Assembly: GCA_031213475.1 (NCBI GenBank)
Contig: JARUPZ010000017.1
Location: forward strand, 8,512,790 to 8,576,789
DNA: 64,000 bases
Direction of reading: 5' to 3'
Origin: Nereocystis luetkeana
Taxonomy: Eukaryota > Sar > Phaeophyceae > Laminariales > Laminariaceae
Made by a program: the position numbers and the translations under genes. Shown here piece by piece: positions 1-10,521 of the stretch; the first letter of the stretch is position 1, and every line of letters starts with the position of its first letter. The notes under the pieces were generated by a model, which worked only from the letters and a program-made list of their open reading frames with translations, was not told the origin of the DNA and ran no database searches.

Positions 1-49
1 GTCTCCCGGGATGTTGCGGGGTGCTCACCCTACTGATGTTCGTACCATG

Positions 50-171
50 ACGGGGGACCATAGTAAATATCACAAAATATTGTAAATATCACCAAATATT
101 GTCAGTAAAAATAAATGTATATACAGTAGGTTTTTGGGTGTACTATAATCCCTATTCACTACCGTCGCCCG
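50..171. mobile_element. Family A MITE, diverged copy
   Basis: The left end CGGGGGACCATAGTAAATA and a degraded right end match the family A inverted termini. An internal stretch of about 20 bp (AAATATCAC.AAATATTGT) is duplicated in tandem. Confidence 0.6.
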
Positions 172-716
172 AGATATTAGTATTCGTACTTGACGGGTTT
201 GCAAGGCAGACCCAGAAATATATGTATACGCTTTGAATACTGGTGTTTCGGGGTCCCAGCGGAGATCATGGGGCTGAGCACCTCAGGAAAAATAAAACGA
301 GAGTGACCTCCGATCAACACTCCCCCCGTGACGTTTTTTTTTTTGTTTGCCGCGGCATCAAAACAACCTACTTCAAACACTTGTCTAACCCCAAGGATGA
401 GATAGCGGGGAGTCCCTCAGCGTTTTGGACCGCCGTCTCGAATCGGTGCTGCACCCGGCTACACGAGCGTGGAGGGACCAAGTTCAACGGTCAAAGAGAG
501 GTTACATGTTACGGTTCAAGTAGCAAACAACGGCAGTCGTGGAGCCTACAATATCAGTCCTTAGAGACCCGTGGATCCCCCCAGCGTATAATCCCAAGAC
601 TCCCACCACACCCGGCCCTTGGCCTCGCGTGAAACGACGAATTTCCACTAAAACCAGCTAGCCTTGTGCTTGCGCACAGCCCCCATCGGCCTGCGCTTTC
701 TCGTGTTGGAACTCAC

Positions 717-784
717 CGTATCGAGCGCACCGGAAGACAGCTCGTCGACAAATATTTCTTCGGAGAAGTGACGACACACCGTTC
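717..784 (-). CDS. Metallopeptidase exon 6: third zinc ligand region
   Basis: A 68-nt exon between acceptor CGCTGCAG and donor ACG-GTGAGT, entering in phase 1 and ending in phase 0. It encodes GTVCRHFSEEIF, whose His-Phe fits the third zinc histidine of M8 peptidases, followed by DELSSG where the family normally has Glu-Leu-Met. It is separated from exon 5 by a 2.76-kb intron full of repeats. No further exon was recognised in 1-716. Confidence 0.68.
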
Positions 785-3700
785 CTGCAGCGCGATCGAT
801 TAAGAAAAAAACAAGGACACAACGAGATTGACGCCGGAGGTGGCCGGAGGCACTGTAGGAAAGCAATTCGCGGGAGAGAAAAATAGGACCCAGCGATTTT
901 CTCCGGTTCTGAAATTCGACGCAGACACGGTTTCCTTTTCCAATAATGCCGAGACGCGCGCCGGTGTATTGACAGCTGTACTTGCTGTATTTCCGATCCC
1001 ATCTCAAATATCTTCACCCGCCCTTATCCTGCTCCCAACCTTGCCTTAACCCTTTTAGAACCGCAGTCCCTTTTTTAGGACAAAGCACTCAAATTCTGAG
1101 TAATTTGCCCCCAAATCGGGAAATCGGCTCTAGTCTAAAAGGATTAACGCTTTGAGGACAACATTCCTGTTATCGGGACAAATTACTTAGATTTTGTAGC
1201 GCTTTGCCCCGCAATGGAACTGCGGCGGTAAAGGGATTAGCTCAGGTCCGGCGTCGTATATAGTAGTGGTCCCTCCATGCTGCCGGTACGCGCAAGGCAC
1301 TAGTTCCTATAAACAGGGGGGGTCGGCACTACTCGCGCCAAGCGACCCAACAGGCACAACAGTGGGCAGCCGGCACTGCGTAACCCGCACCTATAGCGGG
1401 TGGCCGGCACTGCTAAACCGGCACTGTAGAGGGATTCACTGCTGTCTCTACAGGCACTATAGCGGACAACCGGCTGCACCATCGGTACTACTGTAGAGGG
1501 GTTCACTGCTGTCTCTACAGGCACTATAGCGGGCGACTAGTACTACTCAGCCGGCACTACATAGCAGGTGTTTTCTCCCCCCCATAATACACGCGCCCTG
1601 CAGCTACGTCGGGAACCATCATGGTACGCGCCAGGCAGCTATATACCGCGAACTAAAGCGCTCTATGTATGTGCTCGTCGACCCGCGTCGGTTTGTGAAA
1701 TTTCCCACACGCTAGGCCCCTCGGCAATTAATTGGTGTGTTGATGCGTTGGTTGTCGGTGCAGCAATTCGGCGCCGGCAGTTTGATCGGGCCTCCCACAG
1801 ACAACTCAGAAGGGGCGCACTGGTCGGACCTGTCAGGTTCTGTTATGTAACCATTCTAGCACGTCAACCATTCAACCCGTCGGACCTATATTTACCGTCT
1901 ACTGTAGATCACCTAATCCTAGCGCGTGCCGGTACCGATGGGGTGTTTTTGCACGAGCCGTACATTTTTCTGCTGGAACTGTATACCAGGTATGGCACAG
2001 GCCCCTGTACTAGGTCGAGCGGGGCATACGTTGGCCAAACGAAATACATCGTCCAGGTCTGGAGTACTCTTTCTTCCCTGGCAGGTCTAGATCATGAAGA
2101 GGGCTTTGATGATCTGCCCCGGATGTGAACCACTCCCAATTATCAGCAAGCGACAATGACGGAGCGACACTGATGGTTTTGCACAACAGCTCGGAAGCAT
2201 TGGAAACCGTTGGATTTGTCAGTCCTTCTGCAGTTTGGGTGGTTTCGGTGCACTTCCTCCACACGTGGCGCAGCAGGCGACGCCGGCCGGTTTTGTCGGT
2301 TCTACACTTTTGGGTGCCATTGTCGCACGTGCTCCACACACGACGCAGGTGTTTTGGTGTCGTGGAAATCACACTTTCAGCGAGGACGAGACTCAGAACA
2401 TTCCGGTGACTGCTTTCCCCCACTGAAGCACACGCGTCATAGACGGCATCTGCAAGCATCTAGTAAGCCACATCCCACCTCTGTTAGCTCGCTGATATCA
2501 CAGCGAGCGGTAGATGATCCACAGTAGATCGTTCAAGTGATGTAGGTCGTGGGATTTCCGCTGTGTGACCACGCGCCAAGCCTTCTAAACCAGCCTCCCC
2601 ACGTCCGAGCTACGTACGATCGCAACGGAAAATACAGCAAAACCTCGGACCGATCGTCTACTCCCGCTTCATGGTCTTGATACTTCAAGGTTGGTCTGAG
2701 GCACCCCACGGTAGGGGTTGCGCTTTGTGGGACAAAGGCTTCTGACCAATCGAGTTCCTTAAGTGAGGACCTACCAGTGAGGATGAATTTTTTACTCCAA
2801 TATTCGTTTCAGGACTAGCGCATACAAGTGCCGGTCGGGTGGCACGAACGATTGTTTTCCACGTACTTTTATCGGGTGATATATTGAGCCCCTATTGGTA
2901 GGGGCTCAGGAACTTCTGGTGCACCCCTACTGCAGGATGGCTCGTTCTATTTTCGACCTCGTGTGGTCGAGCTCGTGTTGCCAGGTGGGGTCCGCACGGT
3001 CTGCGTGGTCTAGGACATGTTTTCTTGGTCGGATATGTACAATGCACATCCTGCGCAGCCTCTCACAACGGCAGATGACGAACTAGATCATCTATCTATA
3101 GATAGATAGATCATGATCTATCCGAAGCGAAAAATACAGGATCTAGATCTGGGTGTCATACAGTACCTCTAGACGATGAAGCCGAGGGGTTTTACAATAA
3201 ATAATCGAGGTATCAAAAGTTTTTTTTTTGGGGGGGGGGGGATCTTCTGAGCCACACCACGGCGTGCTTCACCTGACGCGGCAGTTGAAGGAGATGAGTA
3301 TGTAACTTGTGTTCCACATTGTTAGGCATAATGCATGCGTGCACGTACGGGACGCGTGTAGCATCGGTCATACTAATATCTTGGTCCTCGTTGAAGTCTG
3401 CAGTCGACCTTGAGGAGAGAGAGGAGCCCCGGAAAAACTAGGGTGAACCTCTATCGCAGGACGCCTCAGCCATCATCTATACTGGTATGCTATACGTATG
3501 TGTGTGGGCACCTGCAAGCATCTCATGAACCTATCGTAACCCACCTTCGAGGCCGGTGATCTCGATGATATTAGCGGCCGTTCCGCCTGGGTTGCCGAGC
3601 AGGCCGTTGTAAGCTTCGACGGTCGCCGGGCACTTCCACTCCGGGCTTAAATCAGTTTCACACGTAGAGCAGTCTCCCCACAGTATGCTGGTGAGCGCAA

Positions 3701-6700
3701 GCAGTAGGAGAGGCCAGGAGGGGGCGAAGGACGCTGAAAGTCATTTCCTTTTTCATACAAGTATCAATATCAAACTATTACGGGGGGCCATAGTTAACAG
3801 GACCAAATAGTGTCAGTAAAAATGGTTAAATATATAGGTTTTGATGTACACCATAGGTCCTGTTAGCTAGGGTCCCCCGTAATGGCACGTACTTTATCGA
3901 GGCATTGAACCCTCCACTTCTACGTGGACGTCTGGTATTGGAACGATCCACATGGATTACGTATCGGGGAAAGAAGCGTGCTACATTATCCTTAGTGCAA
4001 GTACTAATCTTTCAGCGGATCACTCACACGAAGATATCTCTCATCTCGCCGGAGCTGACAAAGGACACGCCAAGGTGTCATATCCTTGATCCTGTACGTG
4101 CGTACGTACGTACGTACGTACTTTGGGTAATGTATCCCACAAAAATTAAACAGCCAGTTGCTCCCTCGAAGGAGCTCAAACCGGTCGGAAAACAATTGCG
4201 CCCTGCTCACTTGAAGGAGCTCAAACCTGTCAGTTACAACATCGCGCCTCAAAAATCGTGCGGCCCCCAACCCACAAGTATCGTGAGATTAGACGTGAAC
4301 AACGACACCCCTTATTGTACCACCCCACGAGGCACGCCACGATAGGGATCCCCATGGATAGATTTGGCCCAAACAGTTTCTGACTGGCATGGTCTCCGGA
4401 ACCCAAGATAGTTGGAACGCATTCACCGAGTATGTTTTTACAGCAGTTTTTGTTCGTGATAGGCACACTATTCATATTTCGGGGGATAATAGTAAACAGG
4501 ACCTATGGTACACACAAAAAAAGCCGAAACGTTTCCCCCCATTGTTATGAACAACATTTGGTCCTAATCGTCTATGGTCCCCCGTGAAAGCAGGCATTGG
4601 GAATATCGATCGCGTTGCTGTTTCTTTTGAGCAGCTTTCTCACAGCAGCAGCAGACGTGATATTACTAGGGTTGCTACACACCTATAGGTCCCCTAGGGC
4701 GGCTGGGCTCACTCACCCGCTGCCGATGGCATGCCCCATCTCGTGAAGCACAACTGTGTCGAAATTTCCCGTAGTCTCCATCACCTCAGCATCTGCTGTG
4801 TCGAATTTCATCACGCCCGTGCGGCTGGTCATGGGGCAGCCGTCCAAAATTTCATCGGGGGCCGCCAGGCCAAGGAGTTGGCCACGGCCATCGATGTACT
4901 CCAACGTGGCATAGATAAGCAGGCGGCCGGGGAACACCGAGTTCGCCGCGGTTGGGCAACGCTGGTTGATGATCACCTCCCCCCACCTGTGGTCATATAA
5001 GGCAAAAAGCCATGAGAACCGAAACAAAATAACTCGGATAAAGTATCACACCTGTGCGTGATTGGCGCGCCAGATTGTATCCAGTCAGTGCCTATCGACT
5101 GTTCAAGAGCCCATATATTTTCAAGGTTCCCCTCCGGGCCGTGCCAAGGGGACTTAAGAACGAGATTAACCCCTTTAGAACCGCAGTCCCATTTTGGGGA
5201 CAAACCACTCAAATTTCAAGTAATTTGTCCCCAAAACGGGACTGCGGTTCTAAAGGGGTTAACGAGATAGACACGATACAGCATATAATCTGGTGTCATA
5301 CGCATATTATTGTTGTTGTACAAATAGATACGCACAGTCCTATTAATTAACAAGTATCCAACATCTCCCATTTTTTTTCACGGCGCGCACGACACACCGC
5401 GCACAGCAGCACAGCAGAAGAGAGAGAGGTGGTGATGACAGACGACGGACCGCAGCTCCCGATAAGGCAACTAGCTACACATCATGTAAGAACACCGCGG
5501 GGTCACGACACGCGCATGGTGCGGCCCGCTGCTGCTGCTTGTCCTTGTAGGCAGGGCTGTAACGTTTATTTTGTGTGCTTTGCAGGTTGCCTGGTGTCTA
5601 GATTTCTTGGGTGTGCCCCCTCAGGAAAGAAATACAAAAACGCTTGAAATGTAAGGACAGTTGAGGCGAATCCAAACGGTCTCGACTTTTTCCGTCAAGA
5701 CTGTGCATCGAGTTGTCTTCCATAAAGCAGCAGCAGCAGCAGCAAAGAAAGGGGCTGATGGTGGATGACGAAGTGTAGGCTCCGGCAAACACATCCAGCC
5801 ACACACAGCAGTACAACGCACATGGGTGTGTCGGCACACGCATGGCGCATATGGGCAGTAGCGTTGCAACATTGTTTTCTAAGATCTTGTGCAAGCTGTG
5901 TGTTGTCTACCTGGAATATCATATATATGTCTACTAGGCTGTGTGCTCATCATGAGGGCCTTTTATATTTTTTATTTTTTATCATCACTTTTACTTTCCA
6001 GCCTAACTCAGAGGAGGCTTTACCCTCGACGACCTTCTGGACAAGCCGTGGTCACAGGTGTCTACCCTTCTCCCCCCGCGGTAAGTACCTTTATTTTTTG
6101 TCGCGCATAGGGTTCATTCAGCATTCCCGCTGCTCGTCGATTTTCATCGAATGTAGGTAACTCACGCTCTAAAAGAAAGGAACAGTCAATTTTTTGCCCG
6201 TTAACATCAATAAGGCCTCTCGACGAGCGGAAATCAGGGAAATCGTCTTACCCACTCCTGCCGGAAAAAAACTTTGAGGGCATGCCACGCGCTCCAAAGA
6301 GTGCACGGGTCGCGCTTGACCAATGTGTCCGGACGGTCTTCCCGTGTCGGCGACTTTGCGCCATAATTCCAAAAAGTGCCCGTCTGAAAAGATATGCTGG
6401 AAAAAGTACCGATAAATACCTACCTTTACATACAACCTACGGGACACGGCTTGGGGAGTGCACAAGAACGAACCAAGGACCATGAAAGACGTTACAAAGT
6501 ATCTCCACAATATTGTATACATGTAGACATGTAGAGACCCTTCTGGGACTGCAACCTGTGCTATTTAGGGGACAAAAATACGTGGGAAAAATGAAACTGT
6601 TATTTACCACTGACTGAATCGTTTTCCTATATATTTTCTTGACGATTCCGCCAAACAGTGTATTATATTATTAGACAGAATATTAATCCATATCTTTGCT

Positions 6701-9700
6701 GTGGCACTCACGGTGAAGAAGGCCTGCCCTGCACTAAACCGAGCGAGGACTGCCCACAAAAACAACTTTGCAAGCACCCCACGCGTGACACGCGGCACAC
6801 GCCGCAGACACGCGCGCGACACACCAGGTGGCAAAAGGTACCAAAGCGTCAACGCGACAACGCATCTCGGGTGAAATGGACTGTTCGCCTACAACATGTA
6901 TATCTGTACGGCACACAGCAGTACAGTAGTAGTAGTAGAATAATATGTACCAGAGTATGAAAATAGAAAGGATGCACCGAAGAATGGGCTGGAATTCTCG
7001 ACGAAACTCGGCTGCCCACGAGTATCGCGCTGCAAGAGCAGTGTTGTACCTATGGCAGCATGCATGCACCAGAAAAAGCTCAACATGTTTTTTGCCCTCC
7101 AATTGTCCGACGCAAATACGAACTACCAATTTGTCCCAAAATATAATCACGAAGACTACACAAATATTTATTGAAAAGCGTCCGTAGTACCAAAATTATA
7201 TATAGTGTACAACAACAAAACGCTCTTACACTATATTCCTCACCAACATTATTACTAAAACTTCAGATTGATTACCAAAGGTCCTAAGCACCGAAACTAT
7301 ACTTTATATACCACAAAAAACATTGATATATTTTGGGAAAGGGTAGTATTATAGCAGTAAAAAAGCCTCCTATATACAGTAAAAAAAAACGGTAGATGGT
7401 GACTCGGCCTACATGCAGCTGAATCCTGAAAAATCACTGGGTAGGATGCGGATCTTATTGGTCACGGCAGGTCTTTCGGCCGCCCTGCGTTTCTTTGGGA
7501 AAACGCCACCAAAATACGAGGCAAAGCCGCGTGACTGCCCCTGCCGACCTCGAGCCTCCAGAAGGATTGGAGTTCGGGGTCGGGTTTTGGGTTAGTTTTG
7601 GGGTGAGGGTTAGGCTCAGGCCTGGGGTTGGGTTGGTCTGGGTCCACGTGTGGGGTTGAAGTTGATGACACACGTCCTGCACGAACCTTTTGTTGCAGGG
7701 TGCGGCTGCACATAGCGCGCGCCGTAGATCAGATGGTGGTTACTTGAAGAGCTCATCAAGCGGACGGTCAAGCAATATTTATAGCGATTAACAAAAAAAA
7801 ACAAAAACGAGCGACCCTCTAACGCGCGAGGACAGGAGATTTATCTGCCCCCAAAGACGAGCCACATGCATACGCCCACGAACAAAGGGGCAGAAGATGC
7901 GTCTGGCCTTGCGCCACGGCCCTCACCTGTCGGCGGCATCAGTAAAGACGGCCTTGCGGTCCTCCGTCCAGACGGACTCCTCTCCGATGTACTCGACCTC
8001 GATGTAAAACTCAAGTAGATCTGCTCTCACCGTGTGAACCGCGGGAAGTTGAAGACGGCGTGGACAGCGGAACGAGAGAGAGGTCGGTAATTGTTCCATC
8101 GGGCGGAACTATTCATCAGCGGGCTGCACTTTTTCGGGGGTCTGCTCTAAGTTGCTACATCGCCGTGCACAAAACTGGTTGTGTCAAAACGACATTTATT
8201 TGTCCGCCCTTTTTGAGCCACTTCGACCGTCGGGATGCAAGATTGAGTTAGTAAACACGGAATGGCAAGGCAACGAGTGGACAACATACGTATTCATACC
8301 CCAGTAGGAACAACGTAGACCGCATAGTACAACAGCGGTACAGCCCTAGCTCCGTGCACCACGCGCTTAGCAATGAACCCGTTTGACGTGTATAACGCAA
8401 AGGCTCACGGCAAGGATGCTCACAACATATATTTTGTGAACCAGGTATCAAGTAGACTCGTACGACAACAACGAACAACGGCGGTATGGCCATACTTCTT
8501 CTTCGTCTTATTTGTACCAAACGCGTGCACCAATGAACAACCGTGCGCATCACGATCATTCTATGCTATGGTCGCATCCCTCAACCTCACAAAACTAGCG
8601 TATTACCCCTGTACCCCTGTACCTTTGCACGCCAAAATCGTTTCATCGGTGGTATCAGTTGCAGCGAATGCATGGGTCCCGACCGGACAACAACCAGCAC
8701 CGCACCAGCAAACGCACGGAACGGGGCGTGCAATCCCTTGGCACTCTACAGTCGGACTATATACATACCTAGAAACGTTGTAAAAACTGACGAGTTTGGG
8801 TTATCGATATCCTCAGTTAAAAAAGACCCCACCCGTCGGGAATACTGCAGCAGCCGAAAACGTGCGCTACTCCTATCCTCACCTGATGTGTCGGTTGCGC
8901 AAGCCATCCCTCCGTAGCCAGGGGTGCAGGAGCAGATGTGGCCACCGGCAACGTCGACGGCACACGACCCTCCATTAAGGCACGGGTTCGGGTCACAATA
9001 ATCTGGGACACGATGCATAAACACAAACAAACGGTAACCGCCGCGTTCATCCACCCCCCCCCCGACGGCGCGATAAACCACCAAAGGTGAGTTTGACGGA
9101 GCGAACTATTGCCCTTTGGGAGCCGCATTCAAGATTTTTGGAAGGGGAAAGACCTGGGACTACTGTAGCGCGAGGGGTGCGGTAATTACGGTAGGAACAA
9201 CCCTCTCGCCCAAACAAAACATCGCCTTGGGAGAAAATGAGTGTGCAACCCGACGTGCAGAATCCCATGGCCTGGGTTCGTATCACAAAAACACAATCAA
9301 ACAAAAAAAGATTGGAATATTCCCATGATATTGCGTGTAGTCATTCAGTTGCTGAGGCTCATCATTCAGAAACTGTTTGGCCAGACAGGGCTGCTACCGC
9401 ATTCGTCAGGTACTACAGTAAGTCACTTGCAACACCGATACACCCAGCGACAAAACGCCGCGGTCACCGCACGCGTGAATCGTCGTTCCGCTGTTCTCAC
9501 CGGTTCCGTCATCACCACCGTCGTTGTCTTTGTCGCCGGTATCATCACTGGTGCCGTCGCCGCCGTCGCCGCCGTCGCCGCCGTCGCCGCTGGTGTCACC
9601 GTCACCGCTGCCGCCGTCGGCGCTGGTGTCACCATCCCCGCTGTTGCTGTCGCTGCTGCTGTCACTGCTGTCACTGCTGTCACTGCTGTCGCTGCTGTCG

Positions 9701-9746
9701 CTGCTGTCGCTGCTGTCGCTGCTGTCGCTGCTGTCGCTGCTGTCGC

Positions 9747-9812
<66 letters not shown>

Positions 9813-9828
9813 CGCTGCTGCTGCTGTC

Positions 9829-9909
<81 letters not shown>

Positions 9910-10521
9910 ACTGTCACTGCCACCATCATCACCGTCGCAGTGGCTTGCGCAAACGTCACCCGCAGAGTATTCCGCGCAAGCGCCCACAAACGTGCCGCAC
10001 ATGGTCTCAATCGCCTCCACTCCCAACGGACCAAACACAGAGTCATACCCCTTCTCCTCGTAGCACATCGCCACAAGACCATCCCCACACACGGTGTCCC
10101 ACGCCTTCTTGCAATCCTCGCAGCTTTCCGCGCGACGGCGTTGCTTCTTTGAGGCGTTGTCGCCGCTGTCACGCTCCCCCGTGAGAGCTCGTGAACTCCC
10201 GGAGTCCACCCGACGCACGTCCTTCACATCTCCGTGGTCGTCGTAGACAACTTCGTACTCCTCGCTTCCGGCTGCGATGGTGGCCACGTACCCATCCTCG
10301 TTAAATATGAACTCGGACAAGTCGTGCTTACCGTTTTCGAACAACACGCCGGACCGCCCGTGGTGATAGCGAGCGATCTCGAACGTGGTGTTGCCGCGGG
10401 CGACCGTTGCCGGAGAGCTACTCGATGAATTCGTGTCACTCGCGGAAGAATTGTCCACCAGAAGGCTGAAGAGAAGAAGAATCGAAGCGGTCAGCGACAC
10501 CGCGGGCGGTGTTTTCCTCAT
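717..10521 (-). CDS. Secreted leishmanolysin-like (M8) zinc metallopeptidase with Ser/Asp linker and EGF-like module; 3' end missing
   Basis: Six minus-strand exons (10521-9468, 9002-8883, 8020-7927, 4986-4717, 3687-3545, 784-717) join with GT-AG borders and matching phase to give 583 residues without a stop. Residues 1-28 look like a signal peptide. Residues 134-195 hold eight cysteines. About 202-310 is a Ser/Asp repeat, then an Asp/Gly linker. Residues 352-391 form an EGF-like module, and the peptidase domain begins near 394. HEMGH at 504-508 matches the HExxH zinc site. His566, 58 residues later in a His-Phe context followed by Glu-Leu, is the likely third ligand, as in M8 peptidases. The methionine usual after that Glu-Leu (Met-turn) is Ser here, which is odd. 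By family it should be an extracellular or wall-associated peptidase. The last exon(s) were not found and probably lie left of base 1. Phase agreement at all five junctions supports one gene; the link of exon 1 to the EGF exon is the least certain. Confidence 0.75.
785..3544. other. Intron 5 of the metallopeptidase gene, filled with repeat debris
   Basis: It holds family B hairpin sequence at 1046-1241 and short GGCACTA-type repeats at 1320-1560. It also has moderately long but broken frames on both strands at 1568-2760, which look like decayed transposon coding sequence without a recognisable motif. One TACCAGGTA lies at 1984, and a G homopolymer near 3231. Confidence 0.55.
1046..1241. mobile_element. 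Family B hairpin MITE, two degraded copies in tandem
   Basis: It begins TTAACCCTTTTAGAACCGCAG and contains two rounds of the GGGACAAA...TTTGTCCC-type core. Both are diverged from the 5166 reference. Confidence 0.6.
3545..3687 (-). CDS. Metallopeptidase exon 5
   Basis: A 143-nt exon following acceptor GCTCACCAG, entering in phase 2 and leaving in phase 1 at GAAG-GTGGGT. It continues the active-site helix as GILWGD and carries three cysteines in a CxxC-x9-C arrangement. It then has a Gly/Asn-rich stretch leading to ITGLEG, the segment before the third zinc ligand. Confidence 0.78.
3778..3882. mobile_element. Family A MITE, full length (105 bp)
   Basis: Ends TTACGGGGG and CCCCCGTAA with near-perfect inverted termini (CCATAGTTAACAGGACC against its complement). 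The flanks fit a TA target duplication, as for Tc1/mariner-type non-autonomous elements. It lies in intron 4 of the metallopeptidase gene. Confidence 0.85.
4480..4586. mobile_element. Family A MITE, diverged copy
   Basis: The ends CGGGGGATAATAGTAAACAGG and GGTCCTAATCGTCTATGGTCC flank a more diverged centre. It is in opposite orientation to the 3778 copy and in the same intron. Confidence 0.7.
4717..4986 (-). CDS. Metallopeptidase exon 4: zinc-binding HExxH site
   Basis: A 270-nt exon with acceptor GACCACAG and donor GG-GTGAGT, entering and leaving in phase 2. It encodes RWGEVIINQ at its start and ends with VVLHEMGHAIGSG, the HExxHxxG zinc and catalytic signature of metzincin-like peptidases. 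His504, Glu505 and His508 are all intact. Confidence 0.88.
5166..5262. mobile_element. Family B hairpin MITE with target duplication
   Basis: A nearly perfect 97-bp inverted repeat beginning TTAACCCCTTTAGAACCGCA. AACGAGAT lies on both sides (5159-5166 and 5261-5268), giving a 7- or 8-bp target duplication and suggesting a hAT-like origin. It could fold into one long hairpin. Confidence 0.82.
5700..6480 (-). repeat. Dispersed repeat, inverted partner at 45.08-45.64 kb
   Basis: The reverse complement of 6175-6400 and 5760-5880 aligns in order with plus-strand 45080-45430. Shared blocks include CCGGACACATTG, GGAGTGG.TAAGACGATTTC and GTGTGCGACACACCCAT. Short frames are conserved between the copies, but no domain is recognisable. 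Confidence 0.6.
7395..7650 (-). repeat. Telomere-like dispersed repeat, inverted partner at 55.5 kb
   Basis: A G/T-rich block with TTAGGG-like steps (GGGTTAG, GGGGTGAGGGTTAGG), followed by a unique stretch. The reverse complement aligns with 55475-55670, including GGCCGAAAG, TTGACCAAGAAGA-like and CATAGGGCGAGTC-like segments. Two copies sharing unique sequence argue for a mobile or duplicated repeat rather than a chance simple repeat. Confidence 0.65.
7927..8020 (-). CDS. Metallopeptidase exon 3: start of the peptidase domain
   Basis: A 94-nt exon between an acceptor ending GAGAGCAG and a donor ACAG-GTGAGG, entering in phase 1 and leaving in phase 2. It encodes a beta-strand-like stretch (EFYIEVEYIG) followed by KAVFTDAADR. 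The latter runs directly into RWGEVII of exon 4, the arrangement seen at the N-terminus of the leishmanolysin-like catalytic domain. Confidence 0.8.
8883..9002 (-). CDS. Metallopeptidase exon 2: EGF-like module
   Basis: This 120-nt exon is bounded by an acceptor ending CCCAG and a donor CAG-GTGAGG. It starts and ends in phase 1, the class typical of shuffled EGF modules. It has six cysteines in EGF spacing (residues 354, 359, 365, 375, 377, 386), with the usual Asn-Gly-Gly before the third cysteine and Gly-Tyr-Gly-Gly before the last. The module most likely mediates extracellular binding. Confidence 0.85.
9468..10521 (-). CDS. Metallopeptidase exon 1: signal peptide, Cys-rich segment, Ser/Asp repeats
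   Basis: The start codon at 10521 is followed by a basic N-terminus and a hydrophobic core (about residues 9-22), typical of a signal peptide. Eight cysteines at 134, 137, 145, 153, 175, 182, 191 and 195 suggest a small disulfide-bonded domain of unknown family. The Ser/Asp tract is encoded by AGC and GAC codons within the long CTG/GTC repeat of the plus strand, so its length is probably polymorphic. The preferred splice donor (GCG then GTGACC) ends the exon in phase 1. Without splicing, the frame runs on to a stop at 9406 (371 residues), so a separate single-exon gene is the alternative. Confidence 0.75.
9640..9910. repeat. CTG/GTC trinucleotide repeat within metallopeptidase exon 1
   Basis: About 260 bp of CTG units with interspersed GTC units on the plus strand. 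On the coding minus strand it reads AGC (Ser) and GAC (Asp). Long plus-strand frames made only of Ala, Leu or Cys here are by-products of the repeat. Confidence 0.95.

Larger units (their letters stand above)
4987..7926. other. Intron 3 of the metallopeptidase gene
   Basis: A 2.94-kb intron with three repeat insertions: a family B hairpin MITE (5166-5262), a repeat shared with 45.1-45.6 kb (about 5700-6480) and a telomere-like repeat shared with 55.5 kb (about 7395-7650). No further exon was recognised, and the phases of exons 3 and 4 match without one. Confidence 0.6.

Noticed and set aside
1..716. A seventh metallopeptidase exon
   Set aside because: No stretch on the minus strand combines an acceptor, matching phase and family-like residues.
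1568..2760. Long broken frames on both strands, including a minus-strand stretch with RRVWSTC and WRKCTET
   Set aside because: The composition is protein-like, but there are stops and no recognisable motif. It was kept only as possible transposon debris in an intron.
9237..10184. Long plus-strand frames of almost pure Ala, Cys, Leu or Ser
   Set aside because: They are read-throughs of the CTG/GTC repeat on the strand opposite the metallopeptidase exon and have no other protein features.
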